Source: Mesorhizobium sp.
GTDB taxonomy: Bacteria > Pseudomonadota > Alphaproteobacteria > Rhizobiales > Rhizobiaceae
NCBI RefSeq assembly: GCF_004962245.1
Contig: NZ_SUHQ01000007.1
Span: 124,001 to 188,000 of the forward strand
Reading direction: 5' to 3'
Length of the DNA stretch: 64,000 nucleotides
Positions 54,864 to 63,942 of this stretch are shown here, piece after piece (the stretch's first letter is position 1; every line of letters begins with the position of its first letter). Under the pieces are notes generated by a model. It ran no database searches. It saw only the letters and a program-made list of their open reading frames with translations, and was not told the DNA's origin. The position numbers and the translations under genes were made by a program.

Positions 54864-55646
54864 CTATGAATCAGCATCCTCCGGCTCACCGGGCTTGCGC
54901 AGCAGATAGGTATCCATGATCCAGCCCTTTTTCTGGCGGGCCTCTTCGCGGATCTTCATAATCTCATCGCCGACATCGCCAAGGCGGCCGGAAATGAGAA
55001 TCTCGTCGGGCGTGCCGAGATAGGCGCCCCAGTGGATGACGAGGTCCTTGTCGTCCAGCGTGTTGAAGGCGCATTTGCCGTCCAGCATGACGACGATGCT
55101 GCTGGCATTGTCGGGCAAACCTTCTTCAGTGAGCCGGCGGCCGGTGGTTATCGCAATGGCATCGCCGATGCGGTTCAATGCCATCTTGTGGCCGGCGGCA
55201 AGCGCCTGGACAGCGGTAATGCCGGGGATCACCTCCAGCTCGAAGTCGACATTGCCCCTCATGCGCACACGCTCGAGGATGCGCAGCGCGCTGTCGTAGA
55301 GCGCGGGGTCACCCCAGATCAGGAAGGCGCCGCAGCCATCTTGCGAAAGCTCGTCGCGAATCAGGCCTTCATAGATCGCGGCGATCGCCTCGTGCCAGTC
55401 ATCGACGGTCGAGCGATAGGAGGGCGCCGGCTCGGCCCGCACCGGCACGTCGAATTCGACGCGGCGCGCGTTCGGGTTGGTGACGAAACGATCGCAGATA
55501 TGGCGGCGCAGTTCGGCGAGATCGTTTTTCTTCGCGCCCTTGTCGGGAATGAACAGCACATCGGCGCGGTTCAAGCCGTCTATGGCCTGTATGGTCATGT
55601 GGTGGGGATTGCCGGCGCCGATGCCGATGACGAGAAGCTTGCGCAT
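54864..55646 (-). CDS. cobF: Precorrin-6A synthase (deacetylating)
   Basis: A 260-residue SAM-dependent methyltransferase of the aerobic cobalamin pathway, methylating precorrin-5 at C-1 with loss of acetate. The tetrapyrrole-methylase N-terminus LLVIGIGAGNPHHMTIQAID is clear, followed by VEFDVPVRAEPAPSYRSTVD, the LIWGDPALYDSALRILERV block and GITAVQALAAGHKMALNRIG. CAGGAGTTCGCCC before ATG 55646 marks the start. No other cob gene and no cobalamin riboswitch is visible near it, so it is a detached pathway gene. Confidence 0.95.
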   Translation of the reverse strand: MRKLLVIGIGAGNPHHMTIQAIDGLNRADVLFIPDKGAKKNDLAELRRHICDRFVTNPNARRVEFDVPVRAEPAPSYRSTVDDWHEAIAAIYEGLIRDELSQDGCGAFLIWGDPALYDSALRILERVRMRGNVDFELEVIPGITAVQALAAGHKMALNRIGDAIAITTGRRLTEEGLPDNASSIVVMLDGKCAFNTLDDKDLVIHWGAYLGTPDEILISGRLGDVGDEIMKIREEARQKKGWIMDTYLLRKPGEPEDADS

Positions 55647-55791
55647 GGGCGAACTCCTGCCCGATCGCAACGTCGGTGTCCAGACAAGCCTGGCATGGCA
55701 TGTGGGCAAGCGTGCGCGCTGCGCGGAAGGCTTTGAAACACCACGCCGAAACGGCTAGGGTCGAACCGGCATTCTCGCCGAGGGAGCGTCC

Positions 55792-56802
55792 ATGTTACGT
55801 TATGTCCTGACCGCAGCGCTGGCGCTCTTGGCCACGCCCGTATTCGCCAATGATTCGATCGCCGAATTGGGTACCGGCGGTCTGATCCTGTCGCGCAGCG
55901 ACGCCGTCGCCATGGAGAGCGAGGATCTCACCATCTCGCCGGAAAAGGTGACGGTCGACTATGTCTTCCGCAACAACACCGACAAGGATGTCGACGCGAT
56001 CGTCGCCTTTCCAATGCCCGACATCGAAGGCGATCCCTACGAGATGCCGGCGATCCCCGACGAGGACGACAATTTCCTCGGCTTCGAGGTGACGATCGAC
56101 GGCGTGGCAGCAAAACCGCAACTCGAGCAGAAGGCGTTTGCACTCGGCATCGAAATCAGCGCCGATTTGAAAGCGCAAAACGTGCCGTTCTATCCGTTCG
56201 GCGACGCGGCCAAGGCGGCGCTGGCAAAGCTGCCGCAGGCGGTTGCCGACGATTGGGTCGATCGCGGCCTCATCATCGAGGACACTGCCGACGACGGTTC
56301 GGGCATGAAGACCGTCTATGTGCCGTTCTGGCAATTGCGCTCGACCTACTGGTGGCGCTCGACCTTTCCAGCCAACAAGGCAGTCCACGTCGCGCATCGC
56401 TACAAGCCCAGCGTCGGCGGCACGTCCTCGGTCAGCTTCTTCTATGACGGCCAGTTCCAGGGCCAATACGCGGCCTACAAGACACGCTACTGCATGGATC
56501 AGACGTTCGAGAATGCGATCCGCAAGGCGGCGAAGGGCAATCCCGACGGCACTCCGAGATATTTCGAAAGCCGTATCGCTTACATCCTGACCACTGGCGG
56601 CAACTGGGCGACGGGCGCCATCGGCAAGTTCAAGCTGACCGTCGACAAGGGCGATCCGAAGAACCTGGTCTCGTTCTGCGGCGAAAACGTCAGGAAAGTC
56701 GGGCCAACGCGTTTCGAGATGACGGCAGAAAATTTCTACCCCGAGCACGACATCGACATATTGCTGCTGGAGCCTTCGGGCGATGGCGGGAGCGGCGGCT
56801 GA
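55792..56802 (+). CDS. DUF4424 family exported protein
   Basis: A 336-residue secreted protein. A signal peptide (MLRYVLTAALALLATPVFAN, cleavage after VFA) precedes a DUF4424 domain, recognised by ELGTGGLILSRSDAVAMESE, the VTVDYVFRNNTDKDVDAIVA block, and the WQLRSTYWWRSTFPANKAVH segment. These proteins look like beta-sandwich envelope proteins with no known function. GAGGGAGCGTCC is located before ATG 55792. The stop overlaps the folA start by one base, implying co-translation with dihydrofolate reductase. Confidence 0.88.
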   Translation: MLRYVLTAALALLATPVFANDSIAELGTGGLILSRSDAVAMESEDLTISPEKVTVDYVFRNNTDKDVDAIVAFPMPDIEGDPYEMPAIPDEDDNFLGFEVTIDGVAAKPQLEQKAFALGIEISADLKAQNVPFYPFGDAAKAALAKLPQAVADDWVDRGLIIEDTADDGSGMKTVYVPFWQLRSTYWWRSTFPANKAVHVAHRYKPSVGGTSSVSFFYDGQFQGQYAAYKTRYCMDQTFENAIRKAAKGNPDGTPRYFESRIAYILTTGGNWATGAIGKFKLTVDKGDPKNLVSFCGENVRKVGPTRFEMTAENFYPEHDIDILLLEPSGDGGSGG

Positions 56803-57320
56803 TGGACGTCGCGATCTATGTCGCCATCGCCGAAAATGGCGTGATCGGGCGCGATGGCGGGTTGCCGTGGCGGCTTTCCAGCGACCTCAAGCGGTTCAAG
56901 GCCGACACGATGGGCAAACCTATCGTCATGGGCCGCAAGACCTATGAAGGCATCGGCCGGCCTCTGCCGGGGAGGCTCAACATCGTGGTGACCCGCGACA
57001 AGGCCTGGCGCGCCGAGGGCGTCGAAGTCGTGCATTCGCTCGATGAGGCGATCAGTCTGGCGAACGTGCGCGGGCGCTGCATGGCCGGCGCCGACGAAGT
57101 CTGCGTCATCGGTGGCGGCGAGATCTATACCCAGGCGCTACCGCTGGCTGACCGCTTGCATGTCACCCATATCCTTGCCCCGGTCGACGGCGACGCGCAT
57201 TTCCCACCGATCGACCCGGAGTTGTGGCGCATGGTCCGCTCGCAGGACGTTCCGGCCGGCGAGAAGGACAGCCATGCGACACGCTATTCGGTTTACGAGC
57301 GCCGCCGCAACGTGCATTGA
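56802..57320 (+). CDS. folA: Dihydrofolate reductase
   Basis: A 172-residue FolA that reduces dihydrofolate to tetrahydrofolate with NADPH. The N-terminal YVAIAENGVIGRDGGLPWRLSSDLKRFK includes the catalytic acidic residue region (LPWRL..D), PIVMGRKTYEGIGRPLPGR binds cofactor, and CVIGGGEIYTQALPLADRLHVT is standard. The ATG overlaps the preceding DUF4424 stop (TGATG). Confidence 0.97.
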   Translation: MDVAIYVAIAENGVIGRDGGLPWRLSSDLKRFKADTMGKPIVMGRKTYEGIGRPLPGRLNIVVTRDKAWRAEGVEVVHSLDEAISLANVRGRCMAGADEVCVIGGGEIYTQALPLADRLHVTHILAPVDGDAHFPPIDPELWRMVRSQDVPAGEKDSHATRYSVYERRRNVH

Positions 57321-57463
57321 GAGACGACAAAGGGGTCGCGACGGTCCAAACGGACTGCGTCGACGACCGATCGCGTTGAAAGCGCGCCTTTGCGTCCCTA
57401 TAGAAGGACGATACTGGATTTTTGCGTCGTCAGGCCGGCGCGTGAGGGAGCGAAAGGACATTC

Positions 57464-58567
57464 ATGCCCTGGAATGACAAAAGCGGCGGAGGCGGCGGCC
57501 CATGGGGCGGAGGCAACAATCCAGGACCCTGGGGGCAGGGACCAAGGGGACCCAGCGGCCCACAGGGCTCGCCTCCCGATCTCGAAGACATCATCCGACG
57601 CGGCCAGGATAGGTTGCGGCGTGCTTTGCCGGGCGGCGGCGGCGCCAGCCCAGCCGTGTTCGGGCTGATCGCGGCAGCGCTTGTCGTGCTGTGGGCGTTC
57701 AAGGCGGTCTATACCGTGCAGCCTGACGAGGTTGCGGTCGAGCTCAGATTCGGCGTGCCAAAGGCGGAGCTCTCGCAGCCTGGCCTGCATTTCCATTGGT
57801 GGCCCATCGAAACGGTAGAGACGGCTACGATCGCCGAACAACTCGTCAACATCGGCGGCGGCACGGCCTCCGGCAACGGTTCAGGTCTGATGCTTTCGGG
57901 CGACCAGAACATCGTCAACGTCCAGTTCTCGGTGGCCTATCAGGTCTCCGATCCGAGGGCCTATCTGTTCGACGTGTCCGATCCCGACGGCATGCTGCGG
58001 CAGGTCGCCGAAAGCGCCATGCGCGAAGCGGTCGGCCGGCGGCCGGCGCAGGACATCTTCCGCGACGATCGCGAGGGCATTGCGGCGTCCGTGCGCGAAA
58101 TCATCCAGACGACGCTGGACGGCTATAAGGCCGGCCTGAACGTCAACGCGATCTCGATCGAGGATGCCGCGCCGCCGCGCGAGGTGGCCGACGCCTTTGA
58201 CGAGGTGCAGCGCGCAGAACAGGACGAGGACAAGTTCGTGGAGCAGGCCAACCAGTATTCCAACCAGAAGCTCGGCCAGGCGCGCGGCGAAGCCGCACAG
58301 ATCCGCGAGGAGGCGGCCGGCTACAAGAACCGGGTCGTGCAGGAGGCCGAAGGCGAGGCGCAGCGCTTTATCTCGATCTATGATGAGTATGCCAAGGCGC
58401 CTGATGTGACGCGCCAGCGGCTTTATCTGGAAACGATGGAGAGGGTTCTGAAGGATTCCAGCAAGGTCATTATCGAGCAAAGCAACGGACAAGGGGTCGT
58501 CCCCTATCTGCCGCTGCCGGCGTTGCAGCAGAAGGCGCCGGCGCCGGTCCTCGGAGGAAACCAGTGA
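57464..58567 (+). CDS. hflK: FtsH protease regulator HflK
   Basis: A 367-residue HflK, subunit of the inner-membrane HflKC complex that surrounds and modulates the FtsH protease. A flexible Gly/Pro-rich N-terminus (residues 1-40) precedes a membrane helix near residues 66-85 and an SPFH/prohibitin domain (TVQPDEVAVELRFGVPKAEL ... QVSDPRAYLFDVSDP). A coiled coil (QRAEQDEDKFVEQANQYSNQ onward) and a hydrophobic end follow. The stop overlaps hflC (TGATG). Confidence 0.96.
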   Translation: MPWNDKSGGGGGPWGGGNNPGPWGQGPRGPSGPQGSPPDLEDIIRRGQDRLRRALPGGGGASPAVFGLIAAALVVLWAFKAVYTVQPDEVAVELRFGVPKAELSQPGLHFHWWPIETVETATIAEQLVNIGGGTASGNGSGLMLSGDQNIVNVQFSVAYQVSDPRAYLFDVSDPDGMLRQVAESAMREAVGRRPAQDIFRDDREGIAASVREIIQTTLDGYKAGLNVNAISIEDAAPPREVADAFDEVQRAEQDEDKFVEQANQYSNQKLGQARGEAAQIREEAAGYKNRVVQEAEGEAQRFISIYDEYAKAPDVTRQRLYLETMERVLKDSSKVIIEQSNGQGVVPYLPLPALQQKAPAPVLGGNQ

Positions 58568-59520
58568 TGGCCAACCGACTTCCCGTCATCGCCGTCATCG
58601 CCGCGGTCATCCTGTTCCTGCTTTATTCGTCGGTCTTCGTTGTCAATGCGCGCCAGCAGGCGCTGGTGCTCAGGTTCGGCGAGATCGTCGACGTCAAGAG
58701 CGAGCCGGGCATCTATTTCAAGGCGCCGTTCGCCTTCTTCGATGCCGACAGCGTGCAGTTGATCGAAAACAGGGTGCTGCGCTTCGACCTCGACAACATT
58801 CGCGTCCAGGTTTCGGGCGGCAAGTTCTATGAGGTCGACGCCTTCATCGCCTATCGGATCTCGGATCCGCGCGTGTTCCGCTCCGCGGTGTCCGGTCAGA
58901 TCGAGCTGGCCGAGGCACGGTTGAGGACGCGTCTCGACGCCGCCTTGCGCCGTGTTTACGGTCTGCGCGACTTCGAGGCGGCACTCTCGGAAGAGCGCGC
59001 CGTGATGATGCGTGAAGTGCGCGATCAGCTAAGGCCCGACGCTACGTCGCTCGGCCTGCAGATCGAGGATGTCCGCATTCGCCGGACCGATTTGACGGCG
59101 GAAGTCTCGCAACAGACATACGACCGCATGAAGGCTGAGCGCCTGGCCGAAGCCGAGCGGCTGAGGGCGCGCGGCAACGAGGCGGCGCAGCGCATCAGGG
59201 CGCGCGCCGACCGCGAAGTGGTGGAGATCGTCGCCGAGGCACGGAGGGAGTCTGAAATCCTGCGCGGTGAAGGCGAAGCTCAACGAAGCGCCACCTTCGC
59301 GGACGCCTACCAGCGCGATCCGGCCTTCTTCGGCTTTTACCGGTCGATGAATGCCTACGGAACGGCGCTGGACAATACCGGCACGACGATGGTGCTGTCG
59401 CCGAATTCGGAATTCTTCCGTTTCTTCCGCGATCCCGCCGGCGGCGATACGCCGGCAGCGCCGACAGCGCCGCCCGCAGCACCTGCTGCACCGGCAGCGC
59501 AGCCAGGCACCGGCCAGTAG
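58567..59520 (+). CDS. hflC: FtsH protease regulator HflC
   Basis: A 317-residue HflC. An N-terminal membrane helix (residues 5-25) is followed by the SPFH domain (VVNARQQALVLRFGEIVDVK, DAFIAYRISDPRVFRSAVSG) and a long coiled coil (DRMKAERLAEAERLRARGNE ... EAQRSATFADAYQRDPAFFG). The C-terminus is an Ala/Pro-rich tail of about 25 residues. GGAGGAAACCAG before ATG 58567 gives the start, one base into the hflK stop. Confidence 0.96.
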   Translation: MANRLPVIAVIAAVILFLLYSSVFVVNARQQALVLRFGEIVDVKSEPGIYFKAPFAFFDADSVQLIENRVLRFDLDNIRVQVSGGKFYEVDAFIAYRISDPRVFRSAVSGQIELAEARLRTRLDAALRRVYGLRDFEAALSEERAVMMREVRDQLRPDATSLGLQIEDVRIRRTDLTAEVSQQTYDRMKAERLAEAERLRARGNEAAQRIRARADREVVEIVAEARRESEILRGEGEAQRSATFADAYQRDPAFFGFYRSMNAYGTALDNTGTTMVLSPNSEFFRFFRDPAGGDTPAAPTAPPAAPAAPAAQPGTGQ

Positions 59521-59526
59521 CGGCCG

Positions 59527-59715
59527 GTGCAGGATTTTCTGGCGGCAATAGGCCTGGTTCTCGTCGTCGAGGGCCTGGTCTATGGCGGCTTTCCCGGCCT
59601 CGCCAAGAAACTTGCCGGGGAAGTTCTGTCGATGCCGGAGAGTGCGCTGCGGATCGCCGGGCTGGTCGCAATCGCCGCTGGCGTCGGCCTCGTCTGGCTG
59701 GTGCGGGGCGGATGA
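59527..59715 (+). CDS. DUF2065 small membrane protein
   Basis: A 62-residue protein with two membrane helices (residues 4-20 and 42-60), DUF2065 family, similar to E. coli YjeT, which is also next to hflKC. Starts with GTG at 59527, just six bases after hflC. Function unknown; gene order suggests a link with membrane protein quality control. Confidence 0.88.
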   Translation: MQDFLAAIGLVLVVEGLVYGGFPGLAKKLAGEVLSMPESALRIAGLVAIAAGVGLVWLVRGG

Positions 59716-59863
59716 CGTGGTCGGTCTGTGATTTCGGGATAACGCAGGATTTATCCTATGCCGATAGCCATAGCCGCAAACGTGCCGTATTTCTTGCCAA
59801 CATGACTCGACGCAGCGTTTTCGGCGAGCGCTTTTCTTTTCAGAGACACCGGGAGGCTTCTCG

Positions 59864-61378
59864 ATGACATCCAACAGCTTTTTGCGCGCGGCGCGGCGGA
59901 CGGTCACCGCGGGTGCTGCGGCACTTCTCATCGCCGCCTTTACCGTCCCGTCGCTGGTGTCGCCGACGGCAGCTGCGGATGGCCCGGAATCGGTCGCCGA
60001 TCTCGCGCAGGGCCTGCTCGGCGCGGTGGTCAATATATCGACCTCGCAGAGGGTGAAAGGCACCGAGGGGCCTGGCGCGGTGCCGATGCCGCAGCTTCCA
60101 GAGGGCTCGCCCTTTCAGGATTTCTTCGACGATTTCTTCAAGAACCGTCCCGGCGACCAGGGCAATCCCTCGCAAAAGGTGCAGTCGCTGGGCTCCGGCT
60201 TCGTGGTCGACGCCGACGAGGGCATCGTGGTGACGAATAACCACGTGATCGCAGATGCCGACGACATCGAGGTGAATTTCTCCGACGGCGTGACGCTGAA
60301 GGCGACGCTGGTCGGTACCGACACCAAAACCGACGTGGCGGTGCTGAAGGTCGATCCGAAAGGGCACAAGCTGACGGCGGTGAAATTCGGCGATTCCAGC
60401 AAGATGCGTGTCGGTGACTGGGTGATGGCGATCGGCAATCCGTTCGGCCTCGGCGGCACCGTGACGGTCGGCATCGTCTCGGCCCGCAACCGCGACATCA
60501 ATTCCGGTCCCTATGACGATTTCATCCAGACCGATGCCGCGATCAACCGCGGCAATTCCGGCGGACCGCTGTTCAACAGCGACGGCGAGGTGATCGGCAT
60601 CAACACCGCGATCATATCGCCGTCCGGCGGCTCGATCGGCATCGGCTTTTCCATCCCCTCGCAGCTCGCGTTGGGCGTCGTCGACCAGCTCCGCCAGTTC
60701 GGCGAGACGCGGCGCGGCTGGCTCGGCGTGCGCATCCAGCCGGTGACGGACGACATCGCCGAAAGCCTCGGCATGGCCACCGCCAAGGGCGCGCTGGTCG
60801 CTGGCATCATCAAGGGCGGGCCTGTCGACAACGGCACCATCCTGGCGGGCGACGTCATCATCAAGTTCGACGGCCGGGACGTCAATGAAATGCGTGACCT
60901 GCCGCGCGTTGTCGCGGAAAGCACGGTCGGCAAGGCTGTCGACGTGGTCATCGTGCGCAAGGGCGTCGAGCAAACCGTGAAGGTGACGCTCGGCCGGCTC
61001 GAAGATGGCGAAAAGCTTGCCAGCGGCGAGAACGGCAACGCCGACCAGGACGATGGCGACAAGGCGCCTGCCGTTTCGACGGCTTCCGTGCTCGGCATGA
61101 CCGTTGGCGAGCTCAACGACGAGACGCGGACGAAATTCGGCATCGCCGCCGAAGTCTCCGGCGTCGTCATTACCGAAGTCGCCAAGGATTCAGCGGCTGC
61201 CGAACGCGGCATCCAGGCCGGCGAGGTGATCACTGAGATCGCGCAGGAATCGGTCGCCACGCCCAAGGATGTCATGGACCGGATTGGTGCGTTGAAGGAG
61301 CAGGGACGCAAGAACGCGTTGCTGATGCTGGCGTCGAAGACCGGCGAATTGCGGTTTGTGACGATCCGGATGGATTGA
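59864..61378 (+). CDS. degP: Periplasmic Do-family serine protease (DegP/HtrA)
   Basis: A 504-residue periplasmic serine endoprotease and chaperone. A signal peptide ends near residue 38 (AAADGPE). The trypsin-like triad is His127 (NNHVIA), Asp157 (TDVAVLK) and Ser232 (GNSGGPL), followed by two PDZ domains (about 275-370 and 405-495; GWLGVRIQPVTDDIAESLGM and VAKDSAAAERGIQAGEVITE). A linker of acidic repeats (NGNADQDDGDK) separates them. GGGAGGCTTCTCG precedes the start. It is the last gene of the hflKC cluster. Confidence 0.97.
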   Translation: MTSNSFLRAARRTVTAGAAALLIAAFTVPSLVSPTAAADGPESVADLAQGLLGAVVNISTSQRVKGTEGPGAVPMPQLPEGSPFQDFFDDFFKNRPGDQGNPSQKVQSLGSGFVVDADEGIVVTNNHVIADADDIEVNFSDGVTLKATLVGTDTKTDVAVLKVDPKGHKLTAVKFGDSSKMRVGDWVMAIGNPFGLGGTVTVGIVSARNRDINSGPYDDFIQTDAAINRGNSGGPLFNSDGEVIGINTAIISPSGGSIGIGFSIPSQLALGVVDQLRQFGETRRGWLGVRIQPVTDDIAESLGMATAKGALVAGIIKGGPVDNGTILAGDVIIKFDGRDVNEMRDLPRVVAESTVGKAVDVVIVRKGVEQTVKVTLGRLEDGEKLASGENGNADQDDGDKAPAVSTASVLGMTVGELNDETRTKFGIAAEVSGVVITEVAKDSAAAERGIQAGEVITEIAQESVATPKDVMDRIGALKEQGRKNALLMLASKTGELRFVTIRMD

Positions 61379-61412
61379 GTCCGGTAAAGTCTTCAGCTCC
61401 TTGATTTTTAAC

Positions 61413-61443
61413 AAAAAAAGGCGGCTAGCGAGCTGCCTTTTTT
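61413..61443. terminator. Bidirectional terminator after degP
   Basis: AAAAAAGGCGGCT, loop AGCG, AGCTGCCTTTTTT (61413-61443) make a nearly perfect stem with one mismatch and T tracts on both strands. It serves degP on the plus strand; on the minus strand it overlaps the last codons of the acetyltransferase gene, whose stop is at 61425. Confidence 0.9.
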
Positions 61444-61997
61444 CTTGCCTGCCATTCTCTGCGCGAGAGCCTGTAGAACACATGCCGCTTGAGCCTGGCG
61501 TGGCTGTCCGGAATGCCGGGATGATCGAAATCGCTGGCCGGGTCGGCGATCATGCCCAGGCGCTTCATGACGGCGGTGGACCGGTGATTGTCCTCGACAG
61601 CGACGGACACGATCTCATCGAGGCCAAGCGTTTCGAAGCCATAGGCGAGCCACGCTTCGGCTGCCTCGGTGACATAGCCACGGCCCCAGAAATCGGGCGC
61701 CAGCCGCCAGCCGATCTCGATGGTGCCGGCAGGCAAGAAAGGCAAATAATCGGTTGGCGTTATGCCGACGAAACCGATGCATTGGCCGGTGGCGGCGATT
61801 TCGGCGGCTGCGAAGCCGAAACCGTCACGGTCGATGACGGCGCGCAATTCATCCATCTTGGCGTCGGCCTGGGCGCGGTCGCGGCGAAATGGAAAAAACT
61901 CCATGACGTGCTCGTCGGAATTGATCCGGTGGAAGAGCTCGCGGTCGCGATCCTCCCAGTTGCGCAGGATCAGGCGCTCGGTGCGGATCGGCGTCAC
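61425..61997 (-). CDS. GNAT-family acetyltransferase (RimJ-like)
   Basis: A 190-residue GNAT acetyltransferase of the Acetyltransf_3/RimJ type. TERLILRNWEDRDRELFHRI is the first strand/helix, the acetyl-CoA-binding region is EIGWRLAPDFWGRGYVTEAA, and VAVEDNHRSTAVMKRLGM is the typical continuation. Substrate unknown. Its end (RREWQARKKAAR) is encoded inside the degP terminator. It overlaps the upstream serB gene by four bases, so the two form an operon. Confidence 0.9.
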   Translation of the reverse strand: MTPIRTERLILRNWEDRDRELFHRINSDEHVMEFFPFRRDRAQADAKMDELRAVIDRDGFGFAAAEIAATGQCIGFVGITPTDYLPFLPAGTIEIGWRLAPDFWGRGYVTEAAEAWLAYGFETLGLDEIVSVAVEDNHRSTAVMKRLGMIADPASDFDHPGIPDSHARLKRHVFYRLSRREWQARKKAAR

Positions 61998-62881
61998 TCT
62001 ACAAACTCCTCCCGCCGGTAGCCCTGCAGATAGAGAAGCGCGGTCAGGTCGCCGTGGTCGATGCGGAACCCTGCCTCAGCCGCCACGGCCGGCTTGGCAT
62101 GAAGTGCCACGCCGGTGCCGGCAAGGCGGATCATGTCCAGGTCGTTGGCGCCGTCGCCGACAGCGATGGCGTCGGCGGTCGCCAGTCCGAGGCGCACCGA
62201 AATCTCGAGCAGCGCATCGGCCTTCGCAGCGCGCCCCAGGATCGGCTCGGCCACCAGCCCGGTGAAGCGGCCGTCCTGCTCGATCAGGCGGTTGGCGCGG
62301 TTCTCCTGAAAGCCGAGCATGGTGGCGATGCGTGAGGTGAAGACGTTGAAGCCACCCGACACGAGCGCAGTCCATGCGCCGTTGGTGCGCATGGTCTGGA
62401 CGAGCGCGCGGCCACCGGAAGCCAGCGTCAGGCGGTTGGCGATGATGCGATCGACCACGGCAGCGTCGAGACCTTTCAGCAGCGCCACCCGCTCACGCAA
62501 GGCCGGCTCGAAAGCGATCTCGCCATTCATCGATCGCGCCGTGATGGCGGCGACGTAATCCTTGACCCCGATCTCGTCGGCAAGTTCGTCGATGCACTCC
62601 TGGTCAATCATCGTCGAATCCATATCGGCGATGAGGATTTTCTTTCGCCGTCCCTCGGCCTGCTGAACGATCACGTCGACCGGTTCGGTAGCGAGCGCGG
62701 CGCGCAGGCTGGCGGTCGTTTCAACGGCTTCGGCCGCCTCGGGCAAAACGAATTCGCAGGCGATGCCTTCGGCCAGCCAGCGAACGGTGCTTGCGCCGAC
62801 CGACCGTGACGCCATATTCGCAAGCGCCGGCGACAATGCACGGCCGGCGGGATGGGACACAAGCGTGGCGATCAGCGGCAT
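61994..62881 (-). CDS. serB: Phosphoserine phosphatase
   Basis: A 295-residue SerB, HAD superfamily, catalysing the last step of serine synthesis. The nucleophile motif is DMDSTMI (Asp86, Asp88), with GLDAAVVDRII, SGGFNVFTSRIA and GDGANDLDMIRLAG completing the HAD motifs, and SEQ-like DGAND for Mg. An N-terminal ACT-like region precedes the phosphatase. The start at 62881 (MPLIATLVSH) is by family N-terminus; the gene overlaps the miaA start region on the other strand. Confidence 0.95.
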   Translation of the reverse strand: MPLIATLVSHPAGRALSPALANMASRSVGASTVRWLAEGIACEFVLPEAAEAVETTASLRAALATEPVDVIVQQAEGRRKKILIADMDSTMIDQECIDELADEIGVKDYVAAITARSMNGEIAFEPALRERVALLKGLDAAVVDRIIANRLTLASGGRALVQTMRTNGAWTALVSGGFNVFTSRIATMLGFQENRANRLIEQDGRFTGLVAEPILGRAAKADALLEISVRLGLATADAIAVGDGANDLDMIRLAGTGVALHAKPAVAAEAGFRIDHGDLTALLYLQGYRREEFVE

Positions 62882-63839
62882 CGAAAATTCCAGCGGGCAG
62901 GCGGGCGAGGGCCGCGTTAAGAACGCGATCCTGATAGCCGGGCCGACCGCCAGCGGCAAGTCGGCCCTTGCGCTCGATCTCGCCGAACGCAAGGGCGGCG
63001 TCATCGTCAACACCGATTCCATGCAAGGCTATTCGGTGCTCGACGTTCTGACGGCGCGGCCGACCGCAGCCGAGCTTGCTCGCGTCCCGCATTATCTCTA
63101 CGGGCATGTCCATCCCTCCACTGCCTATTCCACCGGTGCCTGGCTGCGCGACGTGATGAAGCTGATCGACGAGGGCACGTTCTTCGAACGGCCAGTGATT
63201 TTCGTTGGCGGCACCGGGCTTTATTTCCGGGCGCTTGCGGAGGGCATTTCTGAAATGCCCGCCATTCCGCAGTCGATCCGTGACCGCTGGCGCTATGAAC
63301 TCCAGGAGCAGGGCGCGGCCAAGCTGCACCGCATCCTGCTGCGCGAGGATTCCGCGGCCGGCATGATGCTGAAGCCGACCGACAGCCAGCGCATCGTGCG
63401 GGCGCTGGAGGTGCTGGACGCGTCAGGCCGTTCCATTCTGGAATGGCAGGCGGCGCGCGGCCGGCCGCTGATCGACAGGGCCAGCACGCATTTCTTCGTG
63501 ATCGAACCGGACCGGGCGGCGCTGGTGGAGCGGATCGAGGCGCGGTTCGACCGCATGCTGGACATGGGCGCCCTCGACGAGGTCAGGCGGTTGACCGATC
63601 TCGGCCTCGATCCCGATTTGCCGGCGATGAAAGCGATCGGCGTTCGCGAACTCCAGGCCGCAATGGCCGGGAAGCTGGGTTTTCCCGAAGCGATCGAGCG
63701 TGCCAAGATCGCGACGCGACAATATGCCAAGCGGCAGGCGACCTGGTTCAGGCATCAATTGGGCCCGGAGTGGCTGCGATTGCACCCCGGAGATCGTGCG
63801 GAATCCACGATTTTGGATCTTCTTTCCAGTGCAACCTGA
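62865..63839 (+). CDS. miaA: tRNA dimethylallyltransferase
   Basis: A MiaA protein that isopentenylates A37 of tRNAs reading UNN codons. The P-loop is ILIAGPTASGKSALALDLAE, followed by VNTDSMQGYSVLDVLTARPT, FVGGTGLYFRALAEGISE and the C-terminal KIATRQYAKRQATWFRHQLG. The usual start region, just before VKNAILIAG, has GTT where homologues would be expected to have a start, so the nearest start codon in frame is GTG 62865, giving 324 residues and a 17-base overlap with serB on the other strand. The real start is therefore uncertain. Confidence 0.93.
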   Translation: MAISGIENSSGQAGEGRVKNAILIAGPTASGKSALALDLAERKGGVIVNTDSMQGYSVLDVLTARPTAAELARVPHYLYGHVHPSTAYSTGAWLRDVMKLIDEGTFFERPVIFVGGTGLYFRALAEGISEMPAIPQSIRDRWRYELQEQGAAKLHRILLREDSAAGMMLKPTDSQRIVRALEVLDASGRSILEWQAARGRPLIDRASTHFFVIEPDRAALVERIEARFDRMLDMGALDEVRRLTDLGLDPDLPAMKAIGVRELQAAMAGKLGFPEAIERAKIATRQYAKRQATWFRHQLGPEWLRLHPGDRAESTILDLLSSAT

Positions 63840-63942
63840 AAAGTTGGTCTTGATAGAAGATTCCCGCCGAAGTTGTCCAAGTTAACCGTCCGTAAGGCCG
63901 TCCATGCCATAAGGCCTATGGGAATTTTCCAACGGGGAGCAG

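Noticed and set aside
54712..55791. Cobalamin riboswitch near cobF
   Set aside because: Neither flank of cobF shows the B12-box or the expected long structured leader; only a simple palindrome lies downstream.
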